Positions 1 to 9,194 of a DNA stretch of 64,000 nt are shown here, in pieces. The translations under genes were made by a program, and so were the position numbers. Below the pieces are notes generated by a model that saw only the letters and a list, made by a program, of their open reading frames with translations, was not told the origin of the DNA and ran no database searches. Source of the stretch: Sphingobacterium multivorum (GTDB lineage Bacteria > Bacteroidota > Bacteroidia > Sphingobacteriales > Sphingobacteriaceae); contig NZ_CP154261.1 in assembly GCF_039511225.1 (NCBI RefSeq), positions 806,001-870,000 on the forward strand, read 5' to 3'. The stretch's first letter is position 1; every line of letters begins with the position of its first letter.

Positions 1-70
1 ACTGATTTTAGATGAGGCTAATCTAATGAAGTCGATCAGTAAAGATGAGCTGCTTAAATTATTTGAATAA
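1..70 (+). CDS. C-terminal fragment of a truncated protein, possibly a helicase
   Basis: A frame open from base 2 to the TAA at 68-70 encodes about 22 residues ending in DELLKLFE. It is cut by the left window edge. A short acidic/leucine tail of the form LLxLF is common at the end of SNF2-type DEAD/DEAH helicases, and that is the only basis for the guess. The next gene starts 18 bases downstream on the same strand, so the two may be co-transcribed. The fragment is too short for a firm identity. Confidence 0.4.
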   Translation, partial: LILDEANLMKSISKDELLKLFE

Positions 71-88
71 CCAATTACAAAATAAATT

Positions 89-781
89 ATGAAAACAGAA
101 TCTATTCTAAAAACTTCCTATTCGGGAATGATGTATTCACACGATTTTCAGCTTTGGTACACCTATCTTAAGCGGCGTATTCAACAAGAGTGGAGGCCGG
201 AGGAACTGTCGTTTTTACTGGGGAAAGCCGATCACGCTTATTTGGATTTTGAGAAAATGTATCAAGTTCGAAAATTTTTAATACAAGAGTCCATCCTGCT
301 CGACCGCATCTATGCAAGCTCCTGCATAGAAGCGATGGAATTCCACCGTGAAAAATATGAAGTTTCCGAAGAGCGTCTCGTGCGCCTACATATCGAAGAG
401 GATGAGGTAAAATGGAGTTATACGCTCGAACTACCTTGGCAGTTTGTAGCTGGAGATAATAAACCCGCTGCTCCAAAATTACAATTTGAAGAATGGAAGG
501 CTGAAAAGGACCTTCAGATAGAATCGGATGCAATGTTGCATGTACGACAGAAAATTAACCTCCTTTTGGATGTGGATTTCTTCAGATCGGGGGCTTCTCC
601 CTATCAGTTGTTTCGGAAAGTTAAGGATACGGGATTGGCTCACCTCCGGATTTATCCAAGACATTTGAAAAATGTACTGTATGGACTCATTCAGCAAAAT
701 AAATTGGTCATCATAAATGTGGAAGGAAGGTATTCTTTTTATCCAGTTGATAGAAAGGGAGAGCATGCAATATTTAATTAG
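89..781 (+). CDS. Hypothetical protein, 230 aa
   Basis: The product is soluble, with no signal peptide or membrane segment. It is rich in charged and aromatic residues. The C-terminal third (about residues 150-225) looks like a small alpha/beta or winged-helix-like fold, with alternating helices and a final strand pair around LVIINVEGRYSFYPVD, but I do not recognise the family. The gene begins 18 bases after the preceding truncated gene and probably belongs to its operon. The start ATG at 89 is the first in frame and follows an A-rich leader, as is usual in Bacteroidota. Function unknown; it may help the upstream protein. Confidence 0.75.
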   Translation: MKTESILKTSYSGMMYSHDFQLWYTYLKRRIQQEWRPEELSFLLGKADHAYLDFEKMYQVRKFLIQESILLDRIYASSCIEAMEFHREKYEVSEERLVRLHIEEDEVKWSYTLELPWQFVAGDNKPAAPKLQFEEWKAEKDLQIESDAMLHVRQKINLLLDVDFFRSGASPYQLFRKVKDTGLAHLRIYPRHLKNVLYGLIQQNKLVIINVEGRYSFYPVDRKGEHAIFN

Positions 782-896
782 TGGTGGTGAGAGATAAAAC
801 AACGTACACAGCATAAGGCTATGTTAAGTTTGATCAACCTTGTAAAATACGACGATCAAAATGTGGACCTAGCTAGTCACTGGCAAGGTACCTATA

Positions 897-1250
897 GTGA
901 TTATAACATGCAATCAAAATGAATCGCTATATTTAAGCATGCACGCAAAACCCGAACAACGTAAAACATCAATAGTGCCGACATTATACAACGTCCTTGT
1001 TGGTACTATTGGTGTTTTTGCTATTTTGACAGTTTGTTTCTATCATAATGATCTGGACGTCGACGGTAATTTAACCGTAGGATTTCCCTGGATATTCTTT
1101 CGGAAAGGGAGTGGCTATAGCCTGGATCTTAATGAGCAGGTCGGATACCACGAATTTGAACCTCTAAAATTGATCGGCAATATTCTTTTTTCTGCAACAC
1201 TGGCTCTGATGATCTTCTGGATATATCGCGCCACCATAAGAAAGCGCTAG
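897..1250 (+). CDS. Small two-pass membrane protein, hypothetical
   Basis: The longest frame starts at a GTG (897). An ATG at 939 (MHAKPEQRKTSIV) is an equally likely or better start and gives about 103 residues. Two hydrophobic stretches are visible, VLVGTIGVFAILTVCFY near the N-terminus and IGNILFSATLALMIFWIY at the C-terminus. Between them is a polar loop containing GFPWIFFRKGSGYS, and a basic tail (RATIRKR) follows. This suggests an inner-membrane protein with both ends in the cytoplasm. No family is recognised. It stands alone, convergent with the XRE regulator. Confidence 0.6.
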   Translation: MIITCNQNESLYLSMHAKPEQRKTSIVPTLYNVLVGTIGVFAILTVCFYHNDLDVDGNLTVGFPWIFFRKGSGYSLDLNEQVGYHEFEPLKLIGNILFSATLALMIFWIYRATIRKR

Positions 1251-1310
1251 AAATTTTATAAATTTCATAAAGAATGCCAAGAATACATTCGCTAGTTTCA
1301 GGCTCCTTGA

Positions 1311-1661
1311 CTATAATAAATTATTCTCCTTAATAAGGTTTCTGTAATACTGTAAACTTTCCTCTAAATAAGAAATATAACTCTCTTTGTCGCGTAAAAG
1401 CTGCTTTTCCTTTGCTAAGGGTAATTTTTCTTGCTTTAACTGAGCTGTCGGAGAATTGATCAGACTATTCATATCCGTGTTTAATATATCCGCAATTTGC
1501 TGTAAACGCTCAATGTCTATCTTCGTTGTTCCAATCTCAAGGTTCTGATAGGCTTTTAATGATATATATAATTGTTCAGCCATTGCCCGTTGGGAAATCT
1601 TGAGATATTTCCTACGCTCTTTAACGGCTTTGATAATTTCTTGTGATGTAACATTGCTCAT
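1311..1661 (-). CDS. XRE-family helix-turn-helix transcriptional regulator
   Basis: From the preferred start (MSNVTSQ, ATG at 1659-1661) the protein has about 116 residues. Residues 5-65 form a Cro/C1-type helix-turn-helix: KERRKYLKISQRAMAEQL, then the recognition helix region SLKAYQNLEIG and the family-typical IERLQQIADILNTDMNSLI. The C-terminal third (KEKQLLRDKESYISYLEESL) looks like a coiled coil and may mediate dimerisation. A longer frame reaches 1709, but a minus-strand TATCTTTG -7 box lies at 1707-1714, so the shorter start is favoured. An inverted repeat lies just upstream of that box, as expected for autoregulation. It is divergent from the thioredoxin gene. The target is inferred only. 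Confidence 0.8.
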   Translation of the reverse strand: MSNVTSQEIIKAVKERRKYLKISQRAMAEQLYISLKAYQNLEIGTTKIDIERLQQIADILNTDMNSLINSPTAQLKQEKLPLAKEKQLLRDKESYISYLEESLQYYRNLIKENNLL

Positions 1662-1706
1662 GGTTAATAGAATGCAAATTAATGTGAATACAGGGTTTGG
1701 TATAAA

Positions 1707-1714
1707 CAAAGATA
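1707..1714 (-). promoter_or_regulatory. Bacteroidota -7 promoter element of the XRE gene
   Basis: On the minus strand this reads TATCTTTG, a perfect match to the Bacteroidota consensus TAnnTTTG. It lies about 46 bases before the preferred ATG at 1661. No clear TTG -33 element sits at the usual distance; that position is occupied by the inverted repeat at 1734-1748. Confidence 0.55.
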
Positions 1715-1733
1715 AGTATTTTGAAAATATAAT

Positions 1734-1748
1734 CTACTTATGTAGTAG
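1734..1748. promoter_or_regulatory. Putative operator 1 (CTACT-N5-AGTAG)
   Basis: This is a perfect 5-bp inverted repeat, CTACT TATGT AGTAG, overlapping the expected -33 region of the XRE promoter. A near-identical copy is found at 1902-1916 in front of the divergent thioredoxin gene. Paired sites of this form in a divergent gap are typical of an autoregulating HTH protein. Confidence 0.5.
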
Positions 1749-1901
1749 TCTTTATTTTTATTTATTTAAAAATCACTGCTGTCCTCCTCGTAAAGCCTTC
1801 TTCGTAAAGGCGTATTAAATCTTCGTAGCACCATTTAATATAGGAACATTTTCTACCTAACTGTTGGAAATGAATAGTCAAACCACTTATTTTTGAATAG
1901 T

Positions 1902-1916
1902 CTACTTATTTGGTAG
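1902..1916. promoter_or_regulatory. Putative operator 2 (CTACT-N5-GGTAG)
   Basis: CTACT TATTT GGTAG is the same motif as at 1734-1748, with one mismatch in the right arm. It lies 22 bases before the ATG of the thioredoxin gene. A partly matching direct copy precedes it: GAATAGTC followed by CACTTATTT around 1872-1892, compared with GAATAGTC TACTTATTT at 1895-1911. This suggests a third, weaker half-site. Confidence 0.5.
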
Positions 1917-1937
1917 TTTTTATAAAATAATAAACAT

Positions 1938-3068
1938 ATGACTAAAGTATTTACATTGATTGCATCGCTCACTTTCTCTACAGCGATTATGGCGCAGCAT
2001 AAAACTGCCCTGTTAAACGGTCAAGTGACTGGCTATACGACGCAGGACAAAGCTTTTCTGAGCTATCGGAATGGAACACAACGTATCGTCGATTCCGTCA
2101 ACATTGGTTCAAATGGAACATTTCAATTCAATTATACCATTGCTGATCCGACAGTGGCCAGCCTAGCGGTAGGTAAGACACTTGCCCTGGCTCAACGGTC
2201 AAAAAATCTAACACTTTATCTTGAAAACACAGCGATCAAGGTTCAGTCCACCGATTCATTAAAAAATCCATTGATCCAGGGAGGGAATACAAATAAGGAG
2301 CTTAGCCAATTGAAGAAACGGCTGGAACAAATTGCTCCTTTGCGTGATGCGTTGAATACAAAATATTTTTCGGCGAGCCAAGAGCAACGAAATTCCCCAG
2401 AATTCAAAAAAGAAATTGAACAGCTCAGTGAGAACTATCAGCTTGAAAATAAGAAAATTCTGGAAGCCTTTATCTCAGAGAATCCTAATTCTTTCGTCAG
2501 CTTAGACCGGATTGCAGAAGTTGTTGGCTATGCTCCTGAGGCTGACGATCTAGACCGATATTTCAAACAGCTTACGCCTGAAATTCGTCATTCAGAAAAA
2601 GGAAAAGCTTTTGCACTACAGATTGATCAAACCAAGGCGACATCAATCGGACAGATTGCTCCGGCTTTTACCCAAGCTAACCCGGATGGGAAAAATATCT
2701 CCCTTGCCGATTATCGGGGTAAATATGTATTGTTGGATTTCTGGGCAAGTTGGTGTGGTCCCTGTCGTCAGGAAAATCCTAATGTCGTAAAGGCTTATCA
2801 TGCCCTAAAAAACAAAAAATTTACCGTGCTCGGCGTATCTTTAGATCAACCTGGCAAAAAGAACAGCTGGCTAAAAGCTATTGCAGATGATAAATTAGAA
2901 TGGGATCAGGTTTCGGACCTTAATTTTTGGGATAACCAAGTGGCTAAACTCTATAATATCCGATCGATTCCTCAAAATTTTCTGATCGATCCCAATGGAA
3001 AAATTATTGCCAAAAACCTTCGTGGTGAAGATTTGGAACGCCAACTTTCTAAATATATCGTTGATTAA
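1938..3068 (+). CDS. Exported TlpA/ResA-like thioredoxin with DUF4369-type N-domain
   Basis: The protein has 376 residues and a Sec signal peptide (MTKVFTLIASLTFSTAIMAQ). Residues about 25-120 resemble the DUF4369 beta domain found on Bacteroidota thiol-disulfide proteins. A helical linker rich in Glu and Lys follows. From about residue 235 there is an AhpC/TSA-type thioredoxin fold with the redox motif WCGPC (cysteines 273 and 276) and the cis-proline segment RSIPQNFLI. It probably reduces or isomerises disulfides in periplasmic or outer-membrane proteins. It is divergent from the XRE regulator, with operator-like repeats between them, and lies upstream of a SusC/SusD set. A 335-base gap separates it from susC, so co-transcription is uncertain. 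Confidence 0.88.
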   Translation: MTKVFTLIASLTFSTAIMAQHKTALLNGQVTGYTTQDKAFLSYRNGTQRIVDSVNIGSNGTFQFNYTIADPTVASLAVGKTLALAQRSKNLTLYLENTAIKVQSTDSLKNPLIQGGNTNKELSQLKKRLEQIAPLRDALNTKYFSASQEQRNSPEFKKEIEQLSENYQLENKKILEAFISENPNSFVSLDRIAEVVGYAPEADDLDRYFKQLTPEIRHSEKGKAFALQIDQTKATSIGQIAPAFTQANPDGKNISLADYRGKYVLLDFWASWCGPCRQENPNVVKAYHALKNKKFTVLGVSLDQPGKKNSWLKAIADDKLEWDQVSDLNFWDNQVAKLYNIRSIPQNFLIDPNGKIIAKNLRGEDLERQLSKYIVD

Positions 3069-3403
3069 ACAGTAAACATGCAGAATTTATGAAAACACAG
3101 TTATCGATTTTATCCCGTAAAAAAAATATTTCCTCAACGACGGTCGTTGTTGTTGAAGAAAAATGGAAAGTGATTTTTATGCTACAACAGCTAACCTCAG
3201 CCTATATTTCCCAAGCACGAATGTGCATGCCTATTCCATATATGTAGGCCTCAACTACTCCCGCTATTTTATTCATTGACGATATGGGGTTTACCTCATG
3301 TTGTTCTACTTTTTTGTCGCAAAAAGGGATGCCGAGCAAATGCCTCTAGGGTATTGCTTTGTCCCTGTGTGACATGCTACACTTTTATTAATCGAAAATT
3401 ACA
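3069..3403 (+). other. 335-base gap with a possible 52-aa ORF and short inverted repeats
   Basis: No recognisable gene is seen here. A frame from ATG 3089 to TAG 3247 would encode 52 residues (MKTQLSILSRKKNISSTTVV...) without homology I can name. A perfect inverted repeat CAACGAC-G-GTCGTTG lies inside it at about 3136-3150. The rest is presumably leader and promoter of the following susC, although no TAnnTTTG box was found. The ORF may be a small gene or a remnant. Confidence 0.35.
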
Positions 3404-6400
3404 ATGAAACAAAAATTAATCTATTTTTTGTTGGGGATCCTCTTTGTCGTTCATGTTCAAGCACAGTCTGCTCGTAAAGTCAGCGGTATTGTGTCTGCTG
3501 CGGACGGCACGCCTTTGGCTGGAGTTTCTATCCGGGTAGAGAACACAAAAGAAGCCACACAAACAGGTAGAGATGGTCAATATAGCATCCATGTCGCAGC
3601 TTCTGAAAAACTGATATTTAGCTTCATAGGCTATCAGGTCCGTCACATTGATTTAAAAGGACGATCATCGTTGGATATTGTGTTACTGAAAGAGGAGTCT
3701 GTCTTGGATGAAGTTGTGGTATCGGCAGGAGGAATTCTCCGAACTCCACGCGAGCAGGGCTATGCAACCACACAGGTTACCGGCGAAAACCTCACCCAGG
3801 GAAAATCACCGACTATTTCCGGAGGACTTCAGGGCAAGGTCCCAGGATTACAGATCAATCAGATCAGCAGTGGCGTAAATCCCAACTACAGGTTGGTGCT
3901 TAGAGGAAACAGATCTTTATTAGGAGACAATACGGCTTTGATCGTATTGGACAATGCGGTTGTAAGTAGCGATTTGCTCAACAATATTAATCCCGCCGAT
4001 GTAGAGAATGTACAGGTCTTAAACGGCGCTGCCGGTGCAGCAGCATATGGGGCCGAAGGATCCAATGGAGTGCTTATCATTACAACAAAGAAGGGGCAGG
4101 CGGGACGTACCGCGATCAACTTGAGTAATACTTTTACGTTGGAAGAAATCAGTTTCTTCCCGAAGTTACAGGATAAGTTTGGCGCAGGATCCACTTCGGG
4201 TGCACAGGTCTACAACCCCGAAGAGAACCAACAGTATGGTCCGGCCTTCGACGGGTCTACGGTTGCGATTGGTAACCCGCTGGAAAATGGTGAACAGCAA
4301 TACGGCATATATTCTCCGCGCAAAGATCGTTTTGATTTTTGGAATGTCGGCCGCAATAACCAAACCGATCTTTCAATCTCCTCCGGAAATGATAAATCTT
4401 CTCAATACATTGCCGGGCAATATCTTACCGGTAGAGGAACAACCCCGGGCGATAAATACAATCGGATCTCTTTTCGTTTGAACGGTACAAGAGCTTTTTA
4501 TCCCAATCTGACCCTGGATTATTCAGCGAGTTATGTCGAGAACTTTTATGATATTACCTCAGCCACAAGCTCCATTTATACACAGTTAACACAGACTCCA
4601 GCCAACATTCCATTATTGAGTTACAAAGACTATGTCAATAATCCTTTTGCAACACCTGATGGCTGGTACAATCCTTGGTACTTAAACCCGTATTGGACAG
4701 CGGATAATTACCGATCGAAAACAAAAAATAGCTATCTGACGGCCAAAATTGAACTGAAGTATCGTCCGACAACTTGGTTGGAGTTTACCTATAGACCCTC
4801 AATTTCCAACCGATGGTATGATTCAAAATCTGTTTCACCCAAACAGACATACTCGAGCTATTCTGTCAATACCATTGGACGTACCAATTTAGCGGGAGGT
4901 GTTTCGGATACTGAATATAACAGTGCCCGTATCAACCATGATCTTCAGATAGGCATAAAAAAGGATGTCAATGATTTCTCTTTCAATTTTAATCTGACCG
5001 GTACTGCCATTAGCCGACGGTATAAATCGGTGGCTGTTTCGGCATCAGGTCTTGAAATTCCGGGGCTTTACAACGTGTCCAACCGAATCGGGGAAGCTGG
5101 CGCTAGCGAGTCGAATACACTTGCGCGTACATTTGCGGTATGGGGTGATCTCCTGGTTGGATACAAGGATTATCTTTTCTTACATGCTACAGGCCGTAAC
5201 GATTGGACATCCGTACTCAGCAAAGCAAATAGGTCTTATTTCTACCCTTCTGTAGACCTGTCTTTTATTCCAACAGATGCCTTCAAGCAATTAAAAGACA
5301 ACTCGATTGTCAATTACTGGAAGTTGAGAGGAGGTGTGTCGCGCACTGGCTATGTCAACGTGGATCCTTACTCGCTGGTACCTACCTTCTCCTCAGTTAC
5401 AGGATATAGTAGCGGAACTTTCTTTTCTCAGGGAAGCCGGATTATTTCATCTAATTTAAAACCGGAGATTACAACAGGGGTAGAGTTTGGTACCGATTTT
5501 AGGTTGTGGGATAACCGCATTGATGCAAATATCACGTACTATCATACCGGAACAACAGGACAGGCTATCCCTGCCGGGATAGCGATTTCATCCGGCTATT
5601 CTCAATTTTATGTCAATACGGGTAAAGTCACAAACGAGGGGATTGAAACCGCTCTACATATCACGCCTATTCGTAGCAGAGACTTTCAGCTAACGGTTGG
5701 GGGAAACTATACGCACAATAAAAATATCTTACAGGATCTTTACCCTGGACTAGATCGTATTTCCATTAATGGAAGTAGTGTGATCTATGCACAGAAGGGC
5801 TACGAGCTGAATCAGATTATTGTTTCAGATTATGCCCGTGATGAGCAGGGCCGTGTCATTGTCGACGTAAATACGGGTTACCCTTCCGTGGCTTCTGAAA
5901 GCAAAATACTTGGCAATACCACACCACGTCACCGCTTGGGTCTTGATCTGTCTTTACGTTGGAAGGATTTCTCTTTCAGCACCCTTTTTGAATATCGCGG
6001 TGGATACAAATTTGCCGCTATAGACCTCGGTAGTACGCTTGATTTTGGCGGTTCATCGGCTCGAAGTGCCTACTACAACCGGGAGCAGTTTGTCTTTCCA
6101 AACTCTTCTTATTTAGATGCCACAAGTGGTCAATATGTGGCCAACGATCATATTACAGTTTCAGATGGTGGAGCTGGATTTTGGACTTCGGGTACATATA
6201 ACAGGGGTGTGTACAGCAATTATGTGATTTCTGGAAATTATTGGAAGTGGCGCGAGGCCTCGCTTTCCTACCGCTTACCGCAGCATATCATTTCGCGCTT
6301 AAAAGGGGTGAAAGCTGCTTCAGTCAGCATCCAAGGGCGCAACCTATTGTTATTTGCCCCTAAGTCCAACGAATATACCGACCCTGATTACAGTGCCAAT

Positions 6401-6484
6401 GATAACAATGCAATAGGGGTCTCGACAACAGGACAGACTCCACCGACACGCTATTTTGGGGCTACACTATCACTTACTTTTTAA
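3404..6484 (+). CDS. SusC/RagA-family TonB-linked outer-membrane transporter (set 1)
   Basis: 1026 residues. The signal peptide ends near VHVQAQS. Residues about 25-100 form a carboxypeptidase-regulatory-like domain (VSGIVSAADGTPLAGVSI). The SLDEVV-like linker follows as SVLDEVVVSAGG, then the plug domain with the SusC/RagA signature (NINPADVENVQVLNGAAGAAAYG, quoted in part) and a large beta-barrel ending in the aromatic residue Phe (ATLSLTF). It imports oligomers across the outer membrane with energy from TonB. There is no STN domain, so it is not expected to signal through FecR. The partner SusD follows after 28 bases. The substrate cannot be read from the sequence, because no enzyme is encoded in this set. 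Confidence 0.95.
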   Translation: MKQKLIYFLLGILFVVHVQAQSARKVSGIVSAADGTPLAGVSIRVENTKEATQTGRDGQYSIHVAASEKLIFSFIGYQVRHIDLKGRSSLDIVLLKEESVLDEVVVSAGGILRTPREQGYATTQVTGENLTQGKSPTISGGLQGKVPGLQINQISSGVNPNYRLVLRGNRSLLGDNTALIVLDNAVVSSDLLNNINPADVENVQVLNGAAGAAAYGAEGSNGVLIITTKKGQAGRTAINLSNTFTLEEISFFPKLQDKFGAGSTSGAQVYNPEENQQYGPAFDGSTVAIGNPLENGEQQYGIYSPRKDRFDFWNVGRNNQTDLSISSGNDKSSQYIAGQYLTGRGTTPGDKYNRISFRLNGTRAFYPNLTLDYSASYVENFYDITSATSSIYTQLTQTPANIPLLSYKDYVNNPFATPDGWYNPWYLNPYWTADNYRSKTKNSYLTAKIELKYRPTTWLEFTYRPSISNRWYDSKSVSPKQTYSSYSVNTIGRTNLAGGVSDTEYNSARINHDLQIGIKKDVNDFSFNFNLTGTAISRRYKSVAVSASGLEIPGLYNVSNRIGEAGASESNTLARTFAVWGDLLVGYKDYLFLHATGRNDWTSVLSKANRSYFYPSVDLSFIPTDAFKQLKDNSIVNYWKLRGGVSRTGYVNVDPYSLVPTFSSVTGYSSGTFFSQGSRIISSNLKPEITTGVEFGTDFRLWDNRIDANITYYHTGTTGQAIPAGIAISSGYSQFYVNTGKVTNEGIETALHITPIRSRDFQLTVGGNYTHNKNILQDLYPGLDRISINGSSVIYAQKGYELNQIIVSDYARDEQGRVIVDVNTGYPSVASESKILGNTTPRHRLGLDLSLRWKDFSFSTLFEYRGGYKFAAIDLGSTLDFGGSSARSAYYNREQFVFPNSSYLDATSGQYVANDHITVSDGGAGFWTSGTYNRGVYSNYVISGNYWKWREASLSYRLPQHIISRLKGVKAASVSIQGRNLLLFAPKSNEYTDPDYSANDNNAIGVSTTGQTPPTRYFGATLSLTF

Positions 6485-6512
6485 CTAGTGAACAATCATA
6501 TACTTATTCTCA

Positions 6513-8087
6513 ATGAAAAAATTACATTTGAAAAATATATTGTCCCTGGGGATCATCATTGCACTATCTTCTTGCTCACAATTGGATATCAATGAAAATC
6601 CCAATGCGGCAACCGAAGCAACAATAACACCCGACCTGGTATTGACCCAGGCGATTGCTGCCACGGCATCCAATATCGTTAGTTATCATTCATATGGAGC
6701 CTTTTTGGTGGGATATCAGCTTCCCGGTGGCGGGATTGGCGGGTATGGAGATACGTACACGTATAACATCACATCCAATACCAATGTGGGATTGTGGAAT
6801 AATGTGTTCAACAATCTTCGCGATTACCAATTTATTATCAACTACACACAAAAAAGCCCCGAGTATAAATTCTTTGGTGATATAGCGCGCATTTTTAAAG
6901 TGTTCAATTATCAGCTGCTCGTCGATGCCTACGGGGATGTACCTTACACAGAAGCGCTGCAGGGGGATAACAACTTGGCGCCCAAGTTTGACGATGATGC
7001 AGTCGTTTATCAGGAATTGGTTACCGAACTCGATGCGGTTATTGCGGATATTAAGCAGTATAAGGGTGATCTAAGTTACCGAAGTCTAACGAAAAAGACC
7101 GATCCGGTGTTTGCTGGTAACTTGGACAACTGGATTAAGTTTGCCAACAACCTTAAGCTGCGTCTTTTGGTGCGAGCAAGGGGTACTTCTATTGACAGCT
7201 TTGTCCAATCGGCTTTTAGTAAGTTCTCGACGGATGGATTTCTGATCGATGATGTACTCGTCGATCCCGGATATCAGGCCACGGCAACACAGAACCCTTT
7301 GTTTGCAAGTTTTCATAGCTCAACTGCTGGTTCAATTTCAACGGCCGCCAATTATTATGTGCCTTCTAAATACCTGTTTACGTTCTATGACGGTCGTAAA
7401 ATAACCGATGAGAAACGTGGCAAACTTACGTTCCGAAATTTTCCCAATACATCCATCGGTCAGCTTGGCGACGAAGTCAATAACCCCAATTCTGATGACT
7501 ATGTGTGGTATGTTGGAACAGGAAGTGCAGATGCCCTAGGTGTATTGAAAGGACGTACCGCAGGTTTGCCAATATTTCTTGCTTCGGAAACGTATTTCTT
7601 ACTAGCCGAGGCGGCCTTATATGGGCACGAGCTTAGTGGTTCGGCATCAACCAATTTTGAAAAAGGTATTTTAGCTTCATTTACTTATCTGGAAAAGAAT
7701 GCGACCAATGCATTGGCAACAGGACAGGTGCCTGCAACTGATGCTGCGAATTATAAAACAGAAAATAGTACAAATTATCTTGTCAACTATGCTTTGGCCG
7801 CCACAACCGCACAACGGTTGGAGGCTATCATCACGCAGAAATATATTGCCTTGAATTTTTTCCATGGTCATGAGGCCTGGAACGAATTTCGCCGCACAGG
7901 ATATCCAAAAATTGTCAATGGTTCGCAAGTTGCCACGGAAACATTTGCATCGGTCCAATCGGGTTCGTCCCGCGCGGATAAACTTCCAATACGAAATCTT
8001 TATCCACAGACTGAAATAAATTTAAATGTGAACGTTCCCAAATTGACGAATGGATTTTCGGATCCAATCTTTTGGGATATCAATTGA
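6513..8087 (+). CDS. SusD-like outer-membrane lipoprotein (set 1, SusD_like-2 type)
   Basis: 524 residues. The N-terminus is a lipoprotein signal with lipobox LSSC (Cys 21). The central TPR-like helices carry VFNYQLLVDAYGDVPYTEAL, and near the C-terminus is the motif HEAWNEFRRTGYPKI. Both are characteristic of the SusD_like-2 branch that caps SusC barrels. It ends in DPIFWDIN. It lies 28 bases after susC and 30 bases before the DUF1735-type lipoprotein, so the three are probably one operon. Its role is binding the glycan or peptide ligand at the cell surface and closing the SusC lid. Confidence 0.93.
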   Translation: MKKLHLKNILSLGIIIALSSCSQLDINENPNAATEATITPDLVLTQAIAATASNIVSYHSYGAFLVGYQLPGGGIGGYGDTYTYNITSNTNVGLWNNVFNNLRDYQFIINYTQKSPEYKFFGDIARIFKVFNYQLLVDAYGDVPYTEALQGDNNLAPKFDDDAVVYQELVTELDAVIADIKQYKGDLSYRSLTKKTDPVFAGNLDNWIKFANNLKLRLLVRARGTSIDSFVQSAFSKFSTDGFLIDDVLVDPGYQATATQNPLFASFHSSTAGSISTAANYYVPSKYLFTFYDGRKITDEKRGKLTFRNFPNTSIGQLGDEVNNPNSDDYVWYVGTGSADALGVLKGRTAGLPIFLASETYFLLAEAALYGHELSGSASTNFEKGILASFTYLEKNATNALATGQVPATDAANYKTENSTNYLVNYALAATTAQRLEAIITQKYIALNFFHGHEAWNEFRRTGYPKIVNGSQVATETFASVQSGSSRADKLPIRNLYPQTEINLNVNVPKLTNGFSDPIFWDIN

Positions 8088-8117
8088 TCAACATCATCAA
8101 CTAAAGCTTGAAAATCA

Positions 8118-9083
8118 ATGAAAATAAATAAAAAATCAGTATTAGGCCTGACAGCGGTCACCTTGAGTATGGCGCTCTGGGGCTGTGTAAAAGAAAAAGG
8201 TGTCTTTGAAGATGGTGGAAGCTCAGGCATTGTGCAGCTTGTACTTCCTGCACGGACAAGCAGTACGGCAATTGCCCGTGCGGTAACAACTGTTTTTGAA
8301 GCCCTTGACGTGGTGACCCTTCCTGTAAAAGTTCAGTTGACAGGTTCACAAGGTGCCCCAGAAGACCTGAAGCTAACCTTGAAAATAAATGACAGCTCTG
8401 TTGATAAATACAACCTGGCCTGGCAATCTAAATACGAAGCATTACCTACGCGTTTATATGCCGTCGACACCTATGATGTTACTATACCCAAAGGGGCAAA
8501 AGAAGCTGTTTTAAATGTTAAAATTTATCCTCCGCGTTTTACAGCCACCGATTTTACCAAGTCCTATGCGCTTGGCATCCAGATACAGACCGCGACAGGT
8601 GGAAAGATCAGCGGAAATTATGCCGAAGGGATCTATGCTGTATCGATAAAGAATAAATACGATGGTGTTTATGAGATCACAGGAACCTACCAGGACTATG
8701 TCAATGCTGCCTTTAAAGGAATTTATCCACAGACCGCAAATCTGGTTACGCTCACAGGTAATACCACTGAAATTAATTATACAACCTTCAATAACGGTAG
8801 TTCTCCACATTCCTATTATTTTAACGCGGGGGGATCAAATTCTTATTTCGGCAATTGGAGCCCAATATTCACGTTCGACAATGCAACAAATAAGGTCACA
8901 GCAGTGACCAACTATTATGGACAGGGTTCCAATAGTAGTGGACGGTATGGCGAGATCGACAATACGGCAAATAACTATTATGACCCAGCAACGAAAACCA
9001 TACATGTGACGTATTATCTTGTCCAGCCTTCGGGACGTCGGGGAAAATTTACAGAGATCTATACGTTCAAGAAAACGCGTTAG
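8118..9083 (+). CDS. DUF1735-type surface lipoprotein
   Basis: 321 residues with a lipoprotein signal (LSMALWGC, Cys 23). Residues about 35-185 match the DUF1735 beta-sandwich pattern seen in Bacteroidota polysaccharide-utilization loci: a conserved VTLPVKVQLTGSQGAPEDL stretch, then LPTRLYAVDTYDVTIPKGAKE (quoted as two parts) and a YALGIQIQTA strand. The C-terminal half is rich in Tyr, Asn and Ser (YYFNAGGSNSYFGNWSP) and may be a carbohydrate- or peptide-binding module. As the third gene after susC-susD it probably adds a surface glycan-binding function. A hairpin terminator lies 52 bases downstream. Confidence 0.8.
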   Translation: MKINKKSVLGLTAVTLSMALWGCVKEKGVFEDGGSSGIVQLVLPARTSSTAIARAVTTVFEALDVVTLPVKVQLTGSQGAPEDLKLTLKINDSSVDKYNLAWQSKYEALPTRLYAVDTYDVTIPKGAKEAVLNVKIYPPRFTATDFTKSYALGIQIQTATGGKISGNYAEGIYAVSIKNKYDGVYEITGTYQDYVNAAFKGIYPQTANLVTLTGNTTEINYTTFNNGSSPHSYYFNAGGSNSYFGNWSPIFTFDNATNKVTAVTNYYGQGSNSSGRYGEIDNTANNYYDPATKTIHVTYYLVQPSGRRGKFTEIYTFKKTR

Positions 9084-9134
9084 TCCATACGATTACCAAA
9101 GCACTTTTTCAATATATTTATAGCAATTTTGCAC

Positions 9135-9161
9135 GGCGGCTGAGTACACAGCCGCCTTTTT
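9135..9161 (+). terminator. Rho-independent terminator of SusC/D set 1
   Basis: A perfect stem GGCGGCTG / CAGCCGCC with a 6-base loop (AGTACA) is followed by five T residues. It lies 52 bases after the DUF1735 gene. Confidence 0.9.
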
Positions 9162-9194
9162 AATATTACCTTTTTGTTAAGTCTCGTCAGTTTG

